Positions 1-7,663 of a stretch of 64,000 nucleotides of DNA are shown here, one piece after another. Origin of the DNA: Paenibacillus nanensis (lineage in GTDB: Bacteria; Bacillota; Bacilli; Paenibacillales; Paenibacillaceae); the NCBI RefSeq assembly GCF_003583765.1, contig NZ_QXQA01000001.1:496001-560000 (forward strand). Reading direction: 5' to 3'. Positions within the stretch are counted from its first letter, which is position 1, and every line of letters starts with the position of its first letter. The position numbers and the translations under genes are program-made. The notes beneath the pieces are model-generated. The model did no database searches and was not told the origin of the DNA. It saw only the letters and a program-made list of their open reading frames with translations.

Positions 1-206
1 TCCTTGGCATTGCCGCCGGCCATATCGCGGCAGCATTGCTAGGCGATCTCGTATTCACCGAAACCGGCATTCAGCTCGAAGCGCTGCGGCTTGCGACCAA
101 TGAGTGGCAGCTGATGGCGGGAGCGTTAGCGATCGGAGCATTAGCTTCGGCTGTGCCTGCGTTCCGGGTCTATCGGACGGACGCGCTGACATTGTTCAGA
201 AATTAA
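1..206 (+). CDS. FtsX-like ABC transporter permease, C-terminal end (partial)
   Basis: Only the last 67 codons are present; the gene begins before the window. The peptide has two hydrophobic helices separated by a short polar loop and ends in the ASAVPAFRVYRTDALTLFR pattern. A PA-x-R-x-x-R-x-D-x-L ending is typical of MacB/FtsX-family permeases, whose final transmembrane helix is followed by a short cytoplasmic tail. These proteins form mechanotransmission-type ABC complexes with a separate ATPase and often an accessory lipoprotein or membrane-fusion protein. The next gene, 17 bases downstream, encodes a lipoprotein, which fits that arrangement. The family call rests on the tail only. Confidence 0.7.
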   Translation, partial: LGIAAGHIAAALLGDLVFTETGIQLEALRLATNEWQLMAGALAIGALASAVPAFRVYRTDALTLFRN

Positions 207-223
207 GGAGGTCGGTATAAGAC

Positions 224-1108
224 ATGAACATGCGAACTGGAAAAGTTCGTCTAGCCCTTTGCTTGACCGCGCTGGCCATCGCGCTAAGCGGATGCGGAGA
301 AAGCAAGCCGGCGGCAGTGGAAGCGGGATCGTTCGGCGACGCCGCTCAGATCGGTTCCGTTCAGAGCGAATCTGTGCAGACGGAAGCGCATGCCGCTGGC
401 GAAGGTCAATTTGACGCCGCGGCAGCTGCCGAAGCGGCTGTAACGGAAACGCGGGAGAGCGCGCAGCCTGCCGCGACCTTCGCGCCGGCAGCGTCGAGCG
501 GGAATTATACGGCTGCGCCAGACTCAGGCGGTAAAGGAAGCGCGCCGGAGAAGGAAGAGCAGCAGGCGGAGGGTGTCCATAACGCGACAACGGCGCCAGC
601 AGCTAGCGCAGCTCCTTCCAAGGCGCCGCAGGCGGCGGCAACAGCAGCAGCAGCGAAGCCTTCTACGCCAGAGAAGACGGCCGTGAGCGAAACAGAGAAG
701 CCCGCCCCAACTCCGAAACCTGAAAAAACCTCTTCGAGCAAATATCCGCAAATCGGCTGGAGCGAGTTTTTCGACAACGAGGAACAGACGACGCCGTCCG
801 ATCGTTTCTGGGATCTGTCCGATGAGCGGAAGACGGTTCAGATCAAAGGCTTTATGGGGGAAGTGCTGTCCTTCGACAGCAACTGGTTTTTGCTGATCCC
901 CGAGCCGGGAGCGGAATGTCCGTTCGATAACGGAGACGAGACGTATTGGAACAAAATTATGATCGTCTTCGTGAAGGACGGCTCCAAGCTCCGTTATACG
1001 TCCGATCCGATCCAGGTGACGGGCAGACTGGATGTCGGGGTTAAGGTGGATGAGTCCGGCTACAAAACGATGTTCCGTCTCTACGACGCCAAATTTGAAA
1101 CGCTATAG
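224..1108 (+). CDS. Lipoprotein with Ala/Pro/Glu-rich linker and DUF3299-like C-terminal domain
   Basis: This is a 294-residue secreted lipoprotein. A basic N-terminus and hydrophobic stretch lead to an LSGC lipobox with Cys24 as the likely lipidation site. Residues about 25-170 are low complexity, rich in Ala, Glu, Pro, Thr and Ser, and probably act as a flexible spacer on the outer face of the membrane. Residues about 175-294 form a compact domain with the patterns VQIKGFMGEV and FLLIPEPGAECPF, resembling DUF3299-type domains; that match is from memory. The start is set by TAAGGAGGT at 204-212, which overlaps the stop of the upstream permease gene, so the two are almost certainly one operon and the lipoprotein may be a partner of that ABC complex. 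The molecular function is unknown. Confidence 0.75.
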   Translation: MNMRTGKVRLALCLTALAIALSGCGESKPAAVEAGSFGDAAQIGSVQSESVQTEAHAAGEGQFDAAAAAEAAVTETRESAQPAATFAPAASSGNYTAAPDSGGKGSAPEKEEQQAEGVHNATTAPAASAAPSKAPQAAATAAAAKPSTPEKTAVSETEKPAPTPKPEKTSSSKYPQIGWSEFFDNEEQTTPSDRFWDLSDERKTVQIKGFMGEVLSFDSNWFLLIPEPGAECPFDNGDETYWNKIMIVFVKDGSKLRYTSDPIQVTGRLDVGVKVDESGYKTMFRLYDAKFETL

Positions 1109-1130
1109 AACGACCGAGCGGAATTGAAAA

Positions 1131-1168
1131 ATCCCCCGTTTCCTGCATGAAGCGAGGTTGCGGGGGAT
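1131..1168. terminator. Hairpin between convergent genes
   Basis: ATCCCCCG (1131-1138) pairs perfectly with CGGGGGAT (1161-1168) across a 22-base loop that itself holds a short CCT/AGG pairing. It lies between the stop of the lipoprotein gene and the stop of the convergent tlp gene. The side facing the tlp transcript has an A-run (a U-run in its RNA), and the plus side has only a broken T-rich tail, so termination is better supported for the minus strand. Confidence 0.5.
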
Positions 1169-1186
1169 CTTCGTTTCAAGGTGTCA

Positions 1187-1402
1187 TTATTGGTTCATTT
1201 CGTCTTGCTTTTCCGATTTGAAGGCTTGAATGCTGTCTTCACGGTTTTCGTTTTTCTCGATAATATTACGCTTCTCTACAGCTGAAATTTCTTCAGCATG
1301 CTCGGCAAGATATTGCTCTGCTTCCTGCAGATTTTCTTGCGTATTCTCGATGTGGTTTTGCAGATGCTCCACATTATCCGCGCGGTTATCCGGCTTTGCC
1401 AT
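1187..1402 (-). CDS. tlp: Small acid-soluble spore protein Tlp
   Basis: This 71-residue hydrophilic, helical protein begins MAKPDNRADNVEHLQ and contains IENTQENLQEAEQYL and NIIEKNENREDSIQAF. These patterns match Tlp, the thioredoxin-like minor SASP family found in forespores of Bacillus and relatives. Tlp proteins are stored in the spore core and degraded on germination. The start at 1402 follows GGGAGGG with 6 bases of spacing; an in-frame ATG 15 bases upstream would put the ribosome site inside the gene. A sigma-G-like promoter lies upstream at 1437-1467. The gene is monocistronic and faces the lipoprotein gene. Its presence marks the host as an endospore former. Confidence 0.92.
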   Translation of the reverse strand: MAKPDNRADNVEHLQNHIENTQENLQEAEQYLAEHAEEISAVEKRNIIEKNENREDSIQAFKSEKQDEMNQ

Positions 1403-1436
1403 CGTTATCCCTCCCATCTTCTTGAAAATCCTCTTA

Positions 1437-1467
1437 TAGAGTGAACAGGATCAGCTTCTCTTATTCA
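1437..1467 (-). promoter_or_regulatory. Candidate sigma-G promoter of tlp
   Basis: On the minus strand, TGAATA (1467-1462) is followed after exactly 18 bases by CACTCTA (1443-1437). The forespore sigma-G consensus is G-n-A-T-R for the -35 and CATnnTA for the -10; the -35 fits fully and the -10 has one mismatch. The site lies 35 bases upstream of the tlp start, where a transcription start would give a short leader. Known B. subtilis tlp transcription is forespore specific, which agrees. Confidence 0.5.
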
Positions 1468-1571
1468 TAAAAATTGTAAAAATTTTTCTTTTTTTTGCCG
1501 GGAGCTCATTTGGAAAAAAGCTCGGTCCCCTCGTTGCCGCAGCTTGACGGTAGAAAGAGGCAGGGGCTACG

Positions 1572-2615
1572 ATGAATAAAGAAAATCCTTTCGCCGAAAA
1601 GCGGGATAAACAGGAGAGTGGAAAAATGACGGAAAGCTGGCGGGACGACAGCAAAAGCTTTTTGCGTTCAAATATGAAAAAGAAAGTGCTGCCGACGTTC
1701 TATGGCGGTATTATCGGCGACATGCTCGGCGTTCCGGTAGAGTTTAAAAAGAGAGGAACCTTCCGCATTGAAGGAGTAACCGGCTATGGTACATACAATC
1801 AGCCTCCGGGAACATGGTCGGACGATTCCTCTTTGACTTTATGCACCATAGAGAGCATCGTTGAAAACGAGAATGCGGACGGTTTAATGCGCAAATTCGT
1901 CAAATATGCGGAGGAAGGGTATTGGACGCCATTTGACCGCATGTTCGATATCGGAATTGCGACAAACCAAGCTGTTTCCAGGTTCAGGGACGGGCTTCCG
2001 GCGGAGGCCTGCGGCGGAAAAGGGGAATATGACAACGGAAACGGGGCTCTCATGAGAATAGCGCCGGCAGCCTTCCTGCTTATTCATCATAAGAACTTCG
2101 CCGAAAAAGCCGAAATTATTAAAAGCTATACCGAGATTACGCATGCCCATCCCCGTTCGATTGTAGGCTCGATCCTTTACGTTGAATTATTAATTCGGCT
2201 ATACCACAACGCTACCCTGCAGGAATCGCTAGCCGCCATTAAGTCCTTATTCAACGAGCATTATGAATACGGCCACAGCTACGAGCGCGAGCTGGCGCAT
2301 TACGCGCGAATATTTGACGCGGGTTTCTTTTCGCTGCCGGAGCAGGAGATCAAGTCCGACGGCTATGTCGTTCACTCTCTTGAGGCGGCAATTTGGTGCG
2401 CGGGCAGCTCGGGGTCATTTCGCGAAGCCGTCCTTAAAGCCGTGAATCTGGGTGACGATACCGATACCGTCGGCTTTATCGCGGGAACCTTGTCGGGGAT
2501 CATGCATGGAATGGAAGGGATTCCGGCGGAATGGCTGAGCGGAATCGTCCGAAAGGATAAGATTGACGCGCTTCTTGAACGGTTTTATCTGTTCTGCGCC
2601 GACGCGGCGGAATAA
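1572..2615 (+). CDS. ADP-ribosylglycohydrolase family protein
   Basis: This 347-residue protein belongs to the DraG/ARH-like family, which removes ADP-ribose from modified proteins or small molecules with two bound magnesium ions. Metal-site motifs are visible: TWSDDSS (residues 81-87, near the N-terminal GGIIGDMLGVPVEF segment) and LGDDTDTVG (293-301), the two aspartate clusters that define the family. NGNGALMR at about 156 is also typical. The first ATG (1572) has only a GGGG motif upstream; an alternative ATG at 1626 has AGGAGA with ideal spacing and would remove 18 residues that are not part of the fold. No ADP-ribosyltransferase or nitrogenase regulator is seen nearby, so the substrate is unknown. 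It is convergent with the MerR gene. Confidence 0.85.
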   Translation: MNKENPFAEKRDKQESGKMTESWRDDSKSFLRSNMKKKVLPTFYGGIIGDMLGVPVEFKKRGTFRIEGVTGYGTYNQPPGTWSDDSSLTLCTIESIVENENADGLMRKFVKYAEEGYWTPFDRMFDIGIATNQAVSRFRDGLPAEACGGKGEYDNGNGALMRIAPAAFLLIHHKNFAEKAEIIKSYTEITHAHPRSIVGSILYVELLIRLYHNATLQESLAAIKSLFNEHYEYGHSYERELAHYARIFDAGFFSLPEQEIKSDGYVVHSLEAAIWCAGSSGSFREAVLKAVNLGDDTDTVGFIAGTLSGIMHGMEGIPAEWLSGIVRKDKIDALLERFYLFCADAAE

Positions 2616-2643
2616 AGATTTAGGAATGAAGAAGCAGCGCGGA

Positions 2644-3411
2644 CTAAGTTAATCCGTGCTGCTTCATGTAATACTCCATCGCCGCTTGCAGCCAGCTTTC
2701 TTCTTCGGCCGTGAACGGCAGGGGCACTAACGCTTCAAGCTCCTTCAGCTTCTCTTCATCCAGCTCGGAGAGCGTTGACAGCTGCTCGAAAGAATCCTCA
2801 CCGACAAAGCTTAAATTCATGTTCATTTGCTCTTCGATCAGCTTCTGCGCTTCCGGGGAATCGATCGGTGTGCCGGCTAAACGCTTCACTTCTTGGACGA
2901 GCTTGACATAAAGCTTATCGAGCTCCTCGAGTTCCTCGTTCGGCCGGTCGAACAGCCCGCTTACGGTTTCCGGCGCGACGTACTGCTCCAGCCAATCGCG
3001 CTGCTCCTTCTCCGTCTGGATGCTATGGATAATCGTAAGCAGAATATCGCTGTCGACTTCCTTCGTTTCCTCGATTAAAGCGACTGCGCGATTAATGGCC
3101 CGCATCGCGGTTTCAATTCGTTTCTTTTGCGCCTCGAGCCCTTGTCTCTGCTCAAGCAAAGAATCCCGTAAGCTTGCGTCGAACTGCGCATGATCCATAA
3201 GCGGGATAATTTGCTCCAGACTGTAGCCCAAAAACTTCAAGGTGACGATTTTTTGCAGCTTGGCGATATCCCGAGCGTTGTATTCCCGGTGCCCCGAGGC
3301 ATTTTTTTTAGCTTTCAATAACCCGATTTCGTCGTAGTAATGCAGTGTCCGGATGGAATTGCCGGTCAGCCTGGCAAATTCTCCAATGGAATAGATTTTT
3401 TCGTTACCCAT
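2644..3411 (-). CDS. MerR family transcriptional regulator with TipAS-like C-terminal region
   Basis: This is a 255-residue regulator. Residues 6-75 form a MerR winged-helix domain: YSIGEFARLTGNSIRTLHYYDEIGLL, then the wing with GHREY and the second helix pair. A coiled-coil dimerisation helix follows (about 75-125), and then a helical C-terminal region of about 130 residues like the ligand-binding part of TipAS-type regulators. Three in-frame starts exist at 3477, 3429 and 3411. The promoter at 3447-3477 makes 3477 impossible and places the RNA start near 3440, so 3411 (behind AAAGGCGG) is preferred; 3429 cannot be excluded. Autoregulation is suggested by the operator between its own promoter boxes. 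The ligand is unknown. Confidence 0.85.
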   Translation of the reverse strand: MGNEKIYSIGEFARLTGNSIRTLHYYDEIGLLKAKKNASGHREYNARDIAKLQKIVTLKFLGYSLEQIIPLMDHAQFDASLRDSLLEQRQGLEAQKKRIETAMRAINRAVALIEETKEVDSDILLTIIHSIQTEKEQRDWLEQYVAPETVSGLFDRPNEELEELDKLYVKLVQEVKRLAGTPIDSPEAQKLIEEQMNMNLSFVGEDSFEQLSTLSELDEEKLKELEALVPLPFTAEEESWLQAAMEYYMKQHGLT

Positions 3412-3446
3412 TCCGCAGCCGCCTTTCATGCGTTTTTGTTTCCTCA

Positions 3447-3477
3447 AGCATACATCCTTACGTAACGTGAGGTGCAA
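3447..3477 (-). promoter_or_regulatory. MerR-type promoter with 19-bp spacer and dyad operator
   Basis: On the minus strand TTGCAC (3477-3472) and TATGCT (3452-3447) are separated by 19 bases, the abnormally long spacing that MerR-family proteins correct by DNA distortion. A 17-bp near-perfect palindrome, CCTTACGTAACGTGAGG (3456-3472), fills the spacer. It matches the general form of operators for this family. It drives the MerR gene itself, so the protein probably controls its own synthesis in response to its effector. Confidence 0.65.
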
Positions 3478-3497
3478 GCGTTGCTTTTCAATCGTTT

Positions 3498-3525
3498 TTG
3501 GACAAGTCTTCCTTTATGGTAGAAT
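3498..3525 (+). promoter_or_regulatory. Candidate promoter of the Lin0512-family gene
   Basis: TAGAAT (3520-3525) is preceded by TGG, giving an extended -10 element, with TTGGAC 16 bases upstream (3498-3503). It points away from the MerR gene and lies 53 bases before the next start. The -35 match is modest. Confidence 0.35.
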
Positions 3526-3578
3526 GCGTATAGGCAATAACACAAGGAACGGCGCATGAAGAGAGGAGAGCATCCATT

Positions 3579-3938
3579 ATGGAAAAAATGATGTTTGTAG
3601 AAATCGGGATGGGCATCGACCTTCACGGACAGAACGTCACAAAAGCGGCCGTACGGGCGGTCCAAAACGCCATTCACCACAATTCGATGCCTGGCATTCG
3701 GTCGGTGCTTCCCGGCGGAGATTTAAACAATATGAAGGTGAACGTCAGACTTGCTGTTCCAGCCGATAAAGAACGGCTGGATCTGACGAAGGTTCGCGAG
3801 GAGCTGCCGTACGGGCAAGTGACATTCGAGGTCGTCGACGGCGGCATGCTGACGACGAGCGGCATCGTGCTGGCCGACAAGGAAGACCGCAACGACTTAG
3901 CCTACGTCGTAATCGCGTCGGTCGAGGTCGGATATTAA
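3579..3938 (+). CDS. Lin0512 family conserved hypothetical protein
   Basis: This 119-residue protein matches the conserved Lin0512 family: it starts MEKMMFVEIGMGIDLHGQNVT, has RAVQNAIHHNSMPGI in the middle and ends with a strand-rich segment carrying GGMLTTSGIVLADKEDRND. The family is widespread in bacteria and has no assigned function. It has no signal peptide or membrane segment, so it is probably cytosolic. GAGGAG stands in front of the ATG with normal spacing. The gene is single, divergent from the MerR regulator, and closed by a strong terminator. A regulatory link to MerR is possible from the arrangement only. Confidence 0.8.
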   Translation: MEKMMFVEIGMGIDLHGQNVTKAAVRAVQNAIHHNSMPGIRSVLPGGDLNNMKVNVRLAVPADKERLDLTKVREELPYGQVTFEVVDGGMLTTSGIVLADKEDRNDLAYVVIASVEVGY

Positions 3939-3953
3939 TAAAATAACATGAAA

Positions 3954-3978
3954 CGGCCTCCGTCCTTAACGGAGGCCG
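3954..3978. terminator. Bidirectional terminator
   Basis: CGGCCTCCGT (3954-3963) pairs perfectly with ACGGAGGCCG (3969-3978) around the loop CCTTA, followed by ATTTTATT on the plus strand; the other flank is A-rich. It ends the Lin0512 gene. The stop codon of the convergent acyltransferase gene (3966-3968) lies in the loop, so the hairpin serves that gene as well and uses part of its coding sequence. Confidence 0.85.
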
Positions 3979-5171
3979 ATTTTATTGCCGCCGAATGATT
4001 CGGCGTCTGGAATGCGGCCGGTTGTCCTTTTCAGCTCGTTTTTGCCGAACAGCAGCCAGGAGAAGGGCAGGTACCGATGCGAGAAGGCGACGATTAGCGC
4101 TGAACCGAACAGCGCCAGCAGGAAGCCGCCCGCATACCATAAATGCTGGCCGGCAACCGGCAACGCTGCGGGCTTCAGCTCGCGGTAGACCGCAAGAAGT
4201 AGAGGGTGCAGCAGATAAACGCCGAACGACAAGGCGCCCAGCTTTTTCAGCAAGCGAAGCAGGTAGGACCGGCTTTGTTTTGCTTGCGCGTAGAAGGCGG
4301 TCTGCATGAACACGAGGGCGGATAAAATCGCATAACCGTTCCAGAACATGCTGTATACATAAAGAGGAGGCAGCGATTCGGTTAACGTTCGTTTCGCATA
4401 CCAAATATAACTATGCCCGATGCCCGCCGCGAGCCAGACGCACCATAGGAGCACGGTTAATGACCGGTAGCGGAATTGGCGGAGCTGCCTAAACGGCGAT
4501 AGTTTTGCGCGCAGCGAGTCGAAGCGGATGCCCAAGTACACCCCTAGCATATAGAAGCTGAAGTAAGTGAACGCCCAGTTGGCGCTGCCGCTAATCGGGG
4601 TCCATTGGCCGACGGCATAAAATCCCCATTGCGCGCCAAATCCGATTGGAATGCACCATGGAATGAGCTTCGGCCATTTTTTTAACGTCCATAACAGAAG
4701 AGGGAATAACAAGTAGAACTGGGCGCTGATAAATACAAAGTAGAGATGGGCGTAGGCGGTTCCGCTCGCAAGCTTGCCGGCGAAGTCGATGAGCCAGCTG
4801 GCGGGCTGCTCGGACGGTTCGCGGGTCACGGCGACCGCTGCATAGTAGATTGTAGAGAATACCAGATATGGTATAATGATATGAATCAATCTTTTCCTAT
4901 AAAAGGAAGTAAAGGTCTGCTTGGACACAGGTCTCGGAAAGTAGTTCAGGAACAGCACAAAGCTGCTAAGGAACAGAAAAACAGGCGTGCCGAATTTCAT
5001 GAAGATATTGATGAAGTTATATACGGGGAAGCTTGCGGGATCGGATACCATCTCGGTTGTCGCAAAGGATGTGGCATGCACGGCTAGCACGCCGATAATC
5101 GCAAAGGCGCGTACAAGGTCGAGTTCAGAAATTCGGCTTCTATTCGCGCGGGCGTTCAAGAGCTGGTTCAT
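3966..5171 (-). CDS. Membrane acyltransferase, acyltransferase-3 family
   Basis: This 401-residue integral membrane protein has about ten hydrophobic segments. The N-terminal segment ELDLVRAFAIIGVLAVHA holds the family's conserved histidine (residue about 33), followed by a second conserved region around MKFGTPVFLFLSSFVL. Members such as OafA and IcaC transfer acetyl or succinyl groups onto extracellular polysaccharides, peptidoglycan or lipids. The C-terminal pattern LGALSFGVYLLHPLLL is also typical. The start at 5171 follows GGAGG with 6 bases of spacing; an ATG 24 bases upstream has no such site. No polysaccharide synthesis genes are adjacent, so the acceptor is unknown. It is divergent from the FAD oxidoreductase gene. 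Confidence 0.85.
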   Translation of the reverse strand: MNQLLNARANRSRISELDLVRAFAIIGVLAVHATSFATTEMVSDPASFPVYNFINIFMKFGTPVFLFLSSFVLFLNYFPRPVSKQTFTSFYRKRLIHIIIPYLVFSTIYYAAVAVTREPSEQPASWLIDFAGKLASGTAYAHLYFVFISAQFYLLFPLLLWTLKKWPKLIPWCIPIGFGAQWGFYAVGQWTPISGSANWAFTYFSFYMLGVYLGIRFDSLRAKLSPFRQLRQFRYRSLTVLLWCVWLAAGIGHSYIWYAKRTLTESLPPLYVYSMFWNGYAILSALVFMQTAFYAQAKQSRSYLLRLLKKLGALSFGVYLLHPLLLAVYRELKPAALPVAGQHLWYAGGFLLALFGSALIVAFSHRYLPFSWLLFGKNELKRTTGRIPDAESFGGNKIGLR

Positions 5172-5262
5172 GCGCGCCTCCGTTCCTAGATTCATAGTTT
5201 TCCAATTTCATCCTATTTACATATTGGCGGATTTGGCAGACTTCGTCAAGTTAGGGGGCATC

Positions 5263-7188
5263 ATGAACATGTTTAAACAAAGATGGCTGGCGCTGGCATC
5301 CAGCCTGCTGCTTCTGGTTGGTTTAACGGGAATTATACTTGGGTGGATGTATTTGGAGAACAACAGCACGAGGATGAACTTTCCGCACCAGCCTCTCCTG
5401 CAGGTGGAATCGGCGGAGGAGCCGAAGCAAGAATACGATGTCATTGTCGCCGGCACCGACCCCGAAGGAGTGGCAGCTGCCGTCTCTGCTGCGAGGAACG
5501 GCTTGTCCGTCCTGCTTGTAGACGGCCGGGACAGGGAGATCCTTGGCGGATTAATGACGATCGGGTGGCTGAACTCGCTCGACTTGAACTATTCGCCGGA
5601 GCAGCCGTTATTCGGCAAGCATAACTTTTTGAACAAAGGTATTTTTCAGGAATGGTATGACCAGATCGAAGGCACCTCCTTCGATGTGAACACGGCGGCT
5701 AACGTTTTTTACCGGATGGTGAAGGGCGAGCCGAACATTGATGTGCTGATGAAGGTTCAATCGATGGAACCGATCGTGACGAGCGGCGGGGCAGCGGCCG
5801 CTGTAGAGGGTCTTCGCATCGCAGATAGGAGCGGCAAAACGTTCGAGGTGCGCGCCGGAGCTGTGATCGACGCGACGCAGGACGGCGACATCGCCGCTAT
5901 GGCCGGTGTGCCGTATACCATAGGCAGGGAGGACATCGGCAGGGCGGAGGATCAAATGGCCGTCACGCTGGTATTCAAGATGAGCGGCGTGACGCAGGAG
6001 GTGTGGGATTCCTTCGGCCGAATCGGAGACGGAACGGGTATCGATAAGATGAGCGCATGGGGATTTCCGAAGGCAAGGGACTATGTTTCTTCCAATCCGG
6101 AGCGGGTGGGCATACGCGCGCTTAACGTCGGCAGGCAGAATGACGATACGGTGCTCATTAACGCGATGCATATATTCGGAATCGATCCTCTGAATCCGGA
6201 GTCGGTCCGGGAGGCGATGGAGATCGGCAAGAAGGAGGCGCCGCTGATCGTCGACTATTTGCGCAGCACGTACAAAGAGCTTGCGTCTGTGCAATATGCG
6301 GGCGTTGCCGAAGAGCTTTATGTGAGGGAGACGCGGCATATTGAAGGCGAATACCGCTTGACCGCTGCGGATGTGCTGGATAACCGCGATTTTTGGGACG
6401 CGATCGCTTACGGCTCTTATGCGGTGGATATTCAGCGCATCAATCATTTGGACAGAGGAGCCATCGTGATGGCGCCTCAGCAATATGGAGTGCCGTTCCG
6501 TTCGCTCGTTCCTCTGAAGGTGGACAACCTCCTGGTTGTCGGCCGGGCAGCCAGCTTTGATTCGATTCCTCACGGAAGCGCACGCGTCATTCCGCTTGGC
6601 ATGGCCACGGGAGAAGCGGCGGGAGCCGCGGCGAAGCTGGCGCAGGAGAAGGGAATGACCTTCCGGGAGCTGTCGGCATCCCGGGATGCGATTCAGGAGC
6701 TGCAAAGCAGGCTCGCCGAGCAGGGGATGGACCTCGCATGGGCCAAGTTCCCGGTTCCAGAATATGCGAAGCATAAGCATTATAAAGGCTTGATGGCGGC
6801 CGTCAGCATGTCGCTTGCATTCGGCGGCGAATTTAACGAGGCGTTCGACCTAGACGGGGCATCGAACGCGGAGCGGTTCGCGAACAGCATGGCGATGGTG
6901 AAGACGGTTCACGCGGATTATTTTACCGGCAATCCTTATGCTGCGCTGGAGGGGCTAGACGAGCCGAGCAAGCTTCCGCTTACGCTGGAGCAGCTGGCTT
7001 ATACGGTCTGCTTAACGGCGGGGGTTAACGCCGACCGGAACGGTGCGCTGAGCGAGCTGACAGCCCGGGGCTGGCTGAGCGCAGAGACGGTGCAATCGGT
7101 CGTCGACCCTTCGCGTCTGACGAACGGCGAAGTGTTCTCTCTCGTCCGCGACGTGGTGAAGAACTATGCCGGAGCCGCGTATGAATAA
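5263..7188 (+). CDS. Membrane-anchored FAD-dependent oxidoreductase
   Basis: This 641-residue protein starts with a signal-anchor: a basic N-terminus and a hydrophobic helix at residues 8-29. Residues 58-90 form an FAD-binding Rossmann strand-helix-strand, YDVIVAGTDPEGVAAAV, then GLSVLLVDGR and EILGGLM. The GT-x-x-x-G form is usual for the FAD_oxidored (PF12831-like) family rather than a damaged GxGxxG. The second cofactor segment is DATQDGDIAAMAGVPY (about residues 206-221). Most relatives are soluble or exported by Tat; here no twin-arginine motif is visible, so an exported catalytic domain tethered to the membrane is uncertain. AGGGGG stands 5 bases before the ATG. An upstream in-frame extension to 4987 overlaps the divergent gene and is not used. 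Substrate unknown. Confidence 0.75.
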   Translation: MNMFKQRWLALASSLLLLVGLTGIILGWMYLENNSTRMNFPHQPLLQVESAEEPKQEYDVIVAGTDPEGVAAAVSAARNGLSVLLVDGRDREILGGLMTIGWLNSLDLNYSPEQPLFGKHNFLNKGIFQEWYDQIEGTSFDVNTAANVFYRMVKGEPNIDVLMKVQSMEPIVTSGGAAAAVEGLRIADRSGKTFEVRAGAVIDATQDGDIAAMAGVPYTIGREDIGRAEDQMAVTLVFKMSGVTQEVWDSFGRIGDGTGIDKMSAWGFPKARDYVSSNPERVGIRALNVGRQNDDTVLINAMHIFGIDPLNPESVREAMEIGKKEAPLIVDYLRSTYKELASVQYAGVAEELYVRETRHIEGEYRLTAADVLDNRDFWDAIAYGSYAVDIQRINHLDRGAIVMAPQQYGVPFRSLVPLKVDNLLVVGRAASFDSIPHGSARVIPLGMATGEAAGAAAKLAQEKGMTFRELSASRDAIQELQSRLAEQGMDLAWAKFPVPEYAKHKHYKGLMAAVSMSLAFGGEFNEAFDLDGASNAERFANSMAMVKTVHADYFTGNPYAALEGLDEPSKLPLTLEQLAYTVCLTAGVNADRNGALSELTARGWLSAETVQSVVDPSRLTNGEVFSLVRDVVKNYAGAAYE

Positions 7189-7229
7189 TTTCGAGATCCG
7201 GGAATAGGCTCACTAGGGGAGGAATCGGC

Positions 7230-7649
7230 ATGAAGCTGTTTGCAGTAGTCAAAAGCATCGGGCGCCGCAACCGTTATTTGGAAAGGGTAGAGATCGAGCT
7301 GGACGCCCATCCGGGCACGCTGCGGGGCCTGATTGCCGCAATCGTAACGCGCAACATAAAGGCGTTACAAAACGGACAAAGCGATGCCTCTCTCATCAAG
7401 TATTTGACAAATGAAGAGATTCAAGCCCAAGGGAGCGCGGGTAAAGTCGGCTTTGGCCACATCTATAACGAGAATCCGCCCCCTACCCGGGATTCCGTGC
7501 ATGCCGCCATCCTTGCTTACGAGGATGGACTTTACCGTGTTTTTATACGCGAGGAAGAAGTAACCGCCTTGGAGGAACGGCTGAACATAGAAGACGGCGA
7601 CGAAATTGTTTTTATGCGGCTTACGATGCTTGCCGGAGCGATGTGGTAA
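7230..7649 (+). CDS. Small conserved protein of unknown function, partner of the DUF4132 gene
   Basis: This 139-residue cytosolic protein has alternating strands and helices: VEIELDAHPGTLRGLIAAIV, LTNEEI, GKVGFGHIYN, AAILAYEDGLYRVFI and IVFMRLTMLAG. The early strand-turn-strand-helix with TLRGLI is reminiscent of a ubiquitin-like beta-grasp protein, but that is only an impression. I do not recognise a named family. GGGGAGGAA precedes the ATG. Its stop lies 14 bases before the GTG of the next gene, and the ribosome site of that gene overlaps the stop, so the two are translationally linked and probably work together. Confidence 0.6.
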   Translation: MKLFAVVKSIGRRNRYLERVEIELDAHPGTLRGLIAAIVTRNIKALQNGQSDASLIKYLTNEEIQAQGSAGKVGFGHIYNENPPPTRDSVHAAILAYEDGLYRVFIREEEVTALEERLNIEDGDEIVFMRLTMLAGAMW

Positions 7650-7663
7650 GGAGGAGACGAGAC

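Noticed and set aside
2631..2665. GAAGCAGC-based inverted repeat as terminator between ADP-ribosylglycohydrolase and MerR genes
   Set aside because: The stem is good but overlaps the end of the MerR gene and has no clear T-run on the plus side, so I do not list it as a terminator.
4987..5262. Upstream extension of the FAD oxidoreductase frame
   Set aside because: It is antisense to the acyltransferase gene; the ATG at 5263 has a good ribosome site and is followed by a signal-anchor.
5608..6780. 390-codon open frame on the minus strand
   Set aside because: It is antisense to the FAD oxidoreductase gene, with basic, His/Arg-rich composition typical of a shadow frame.
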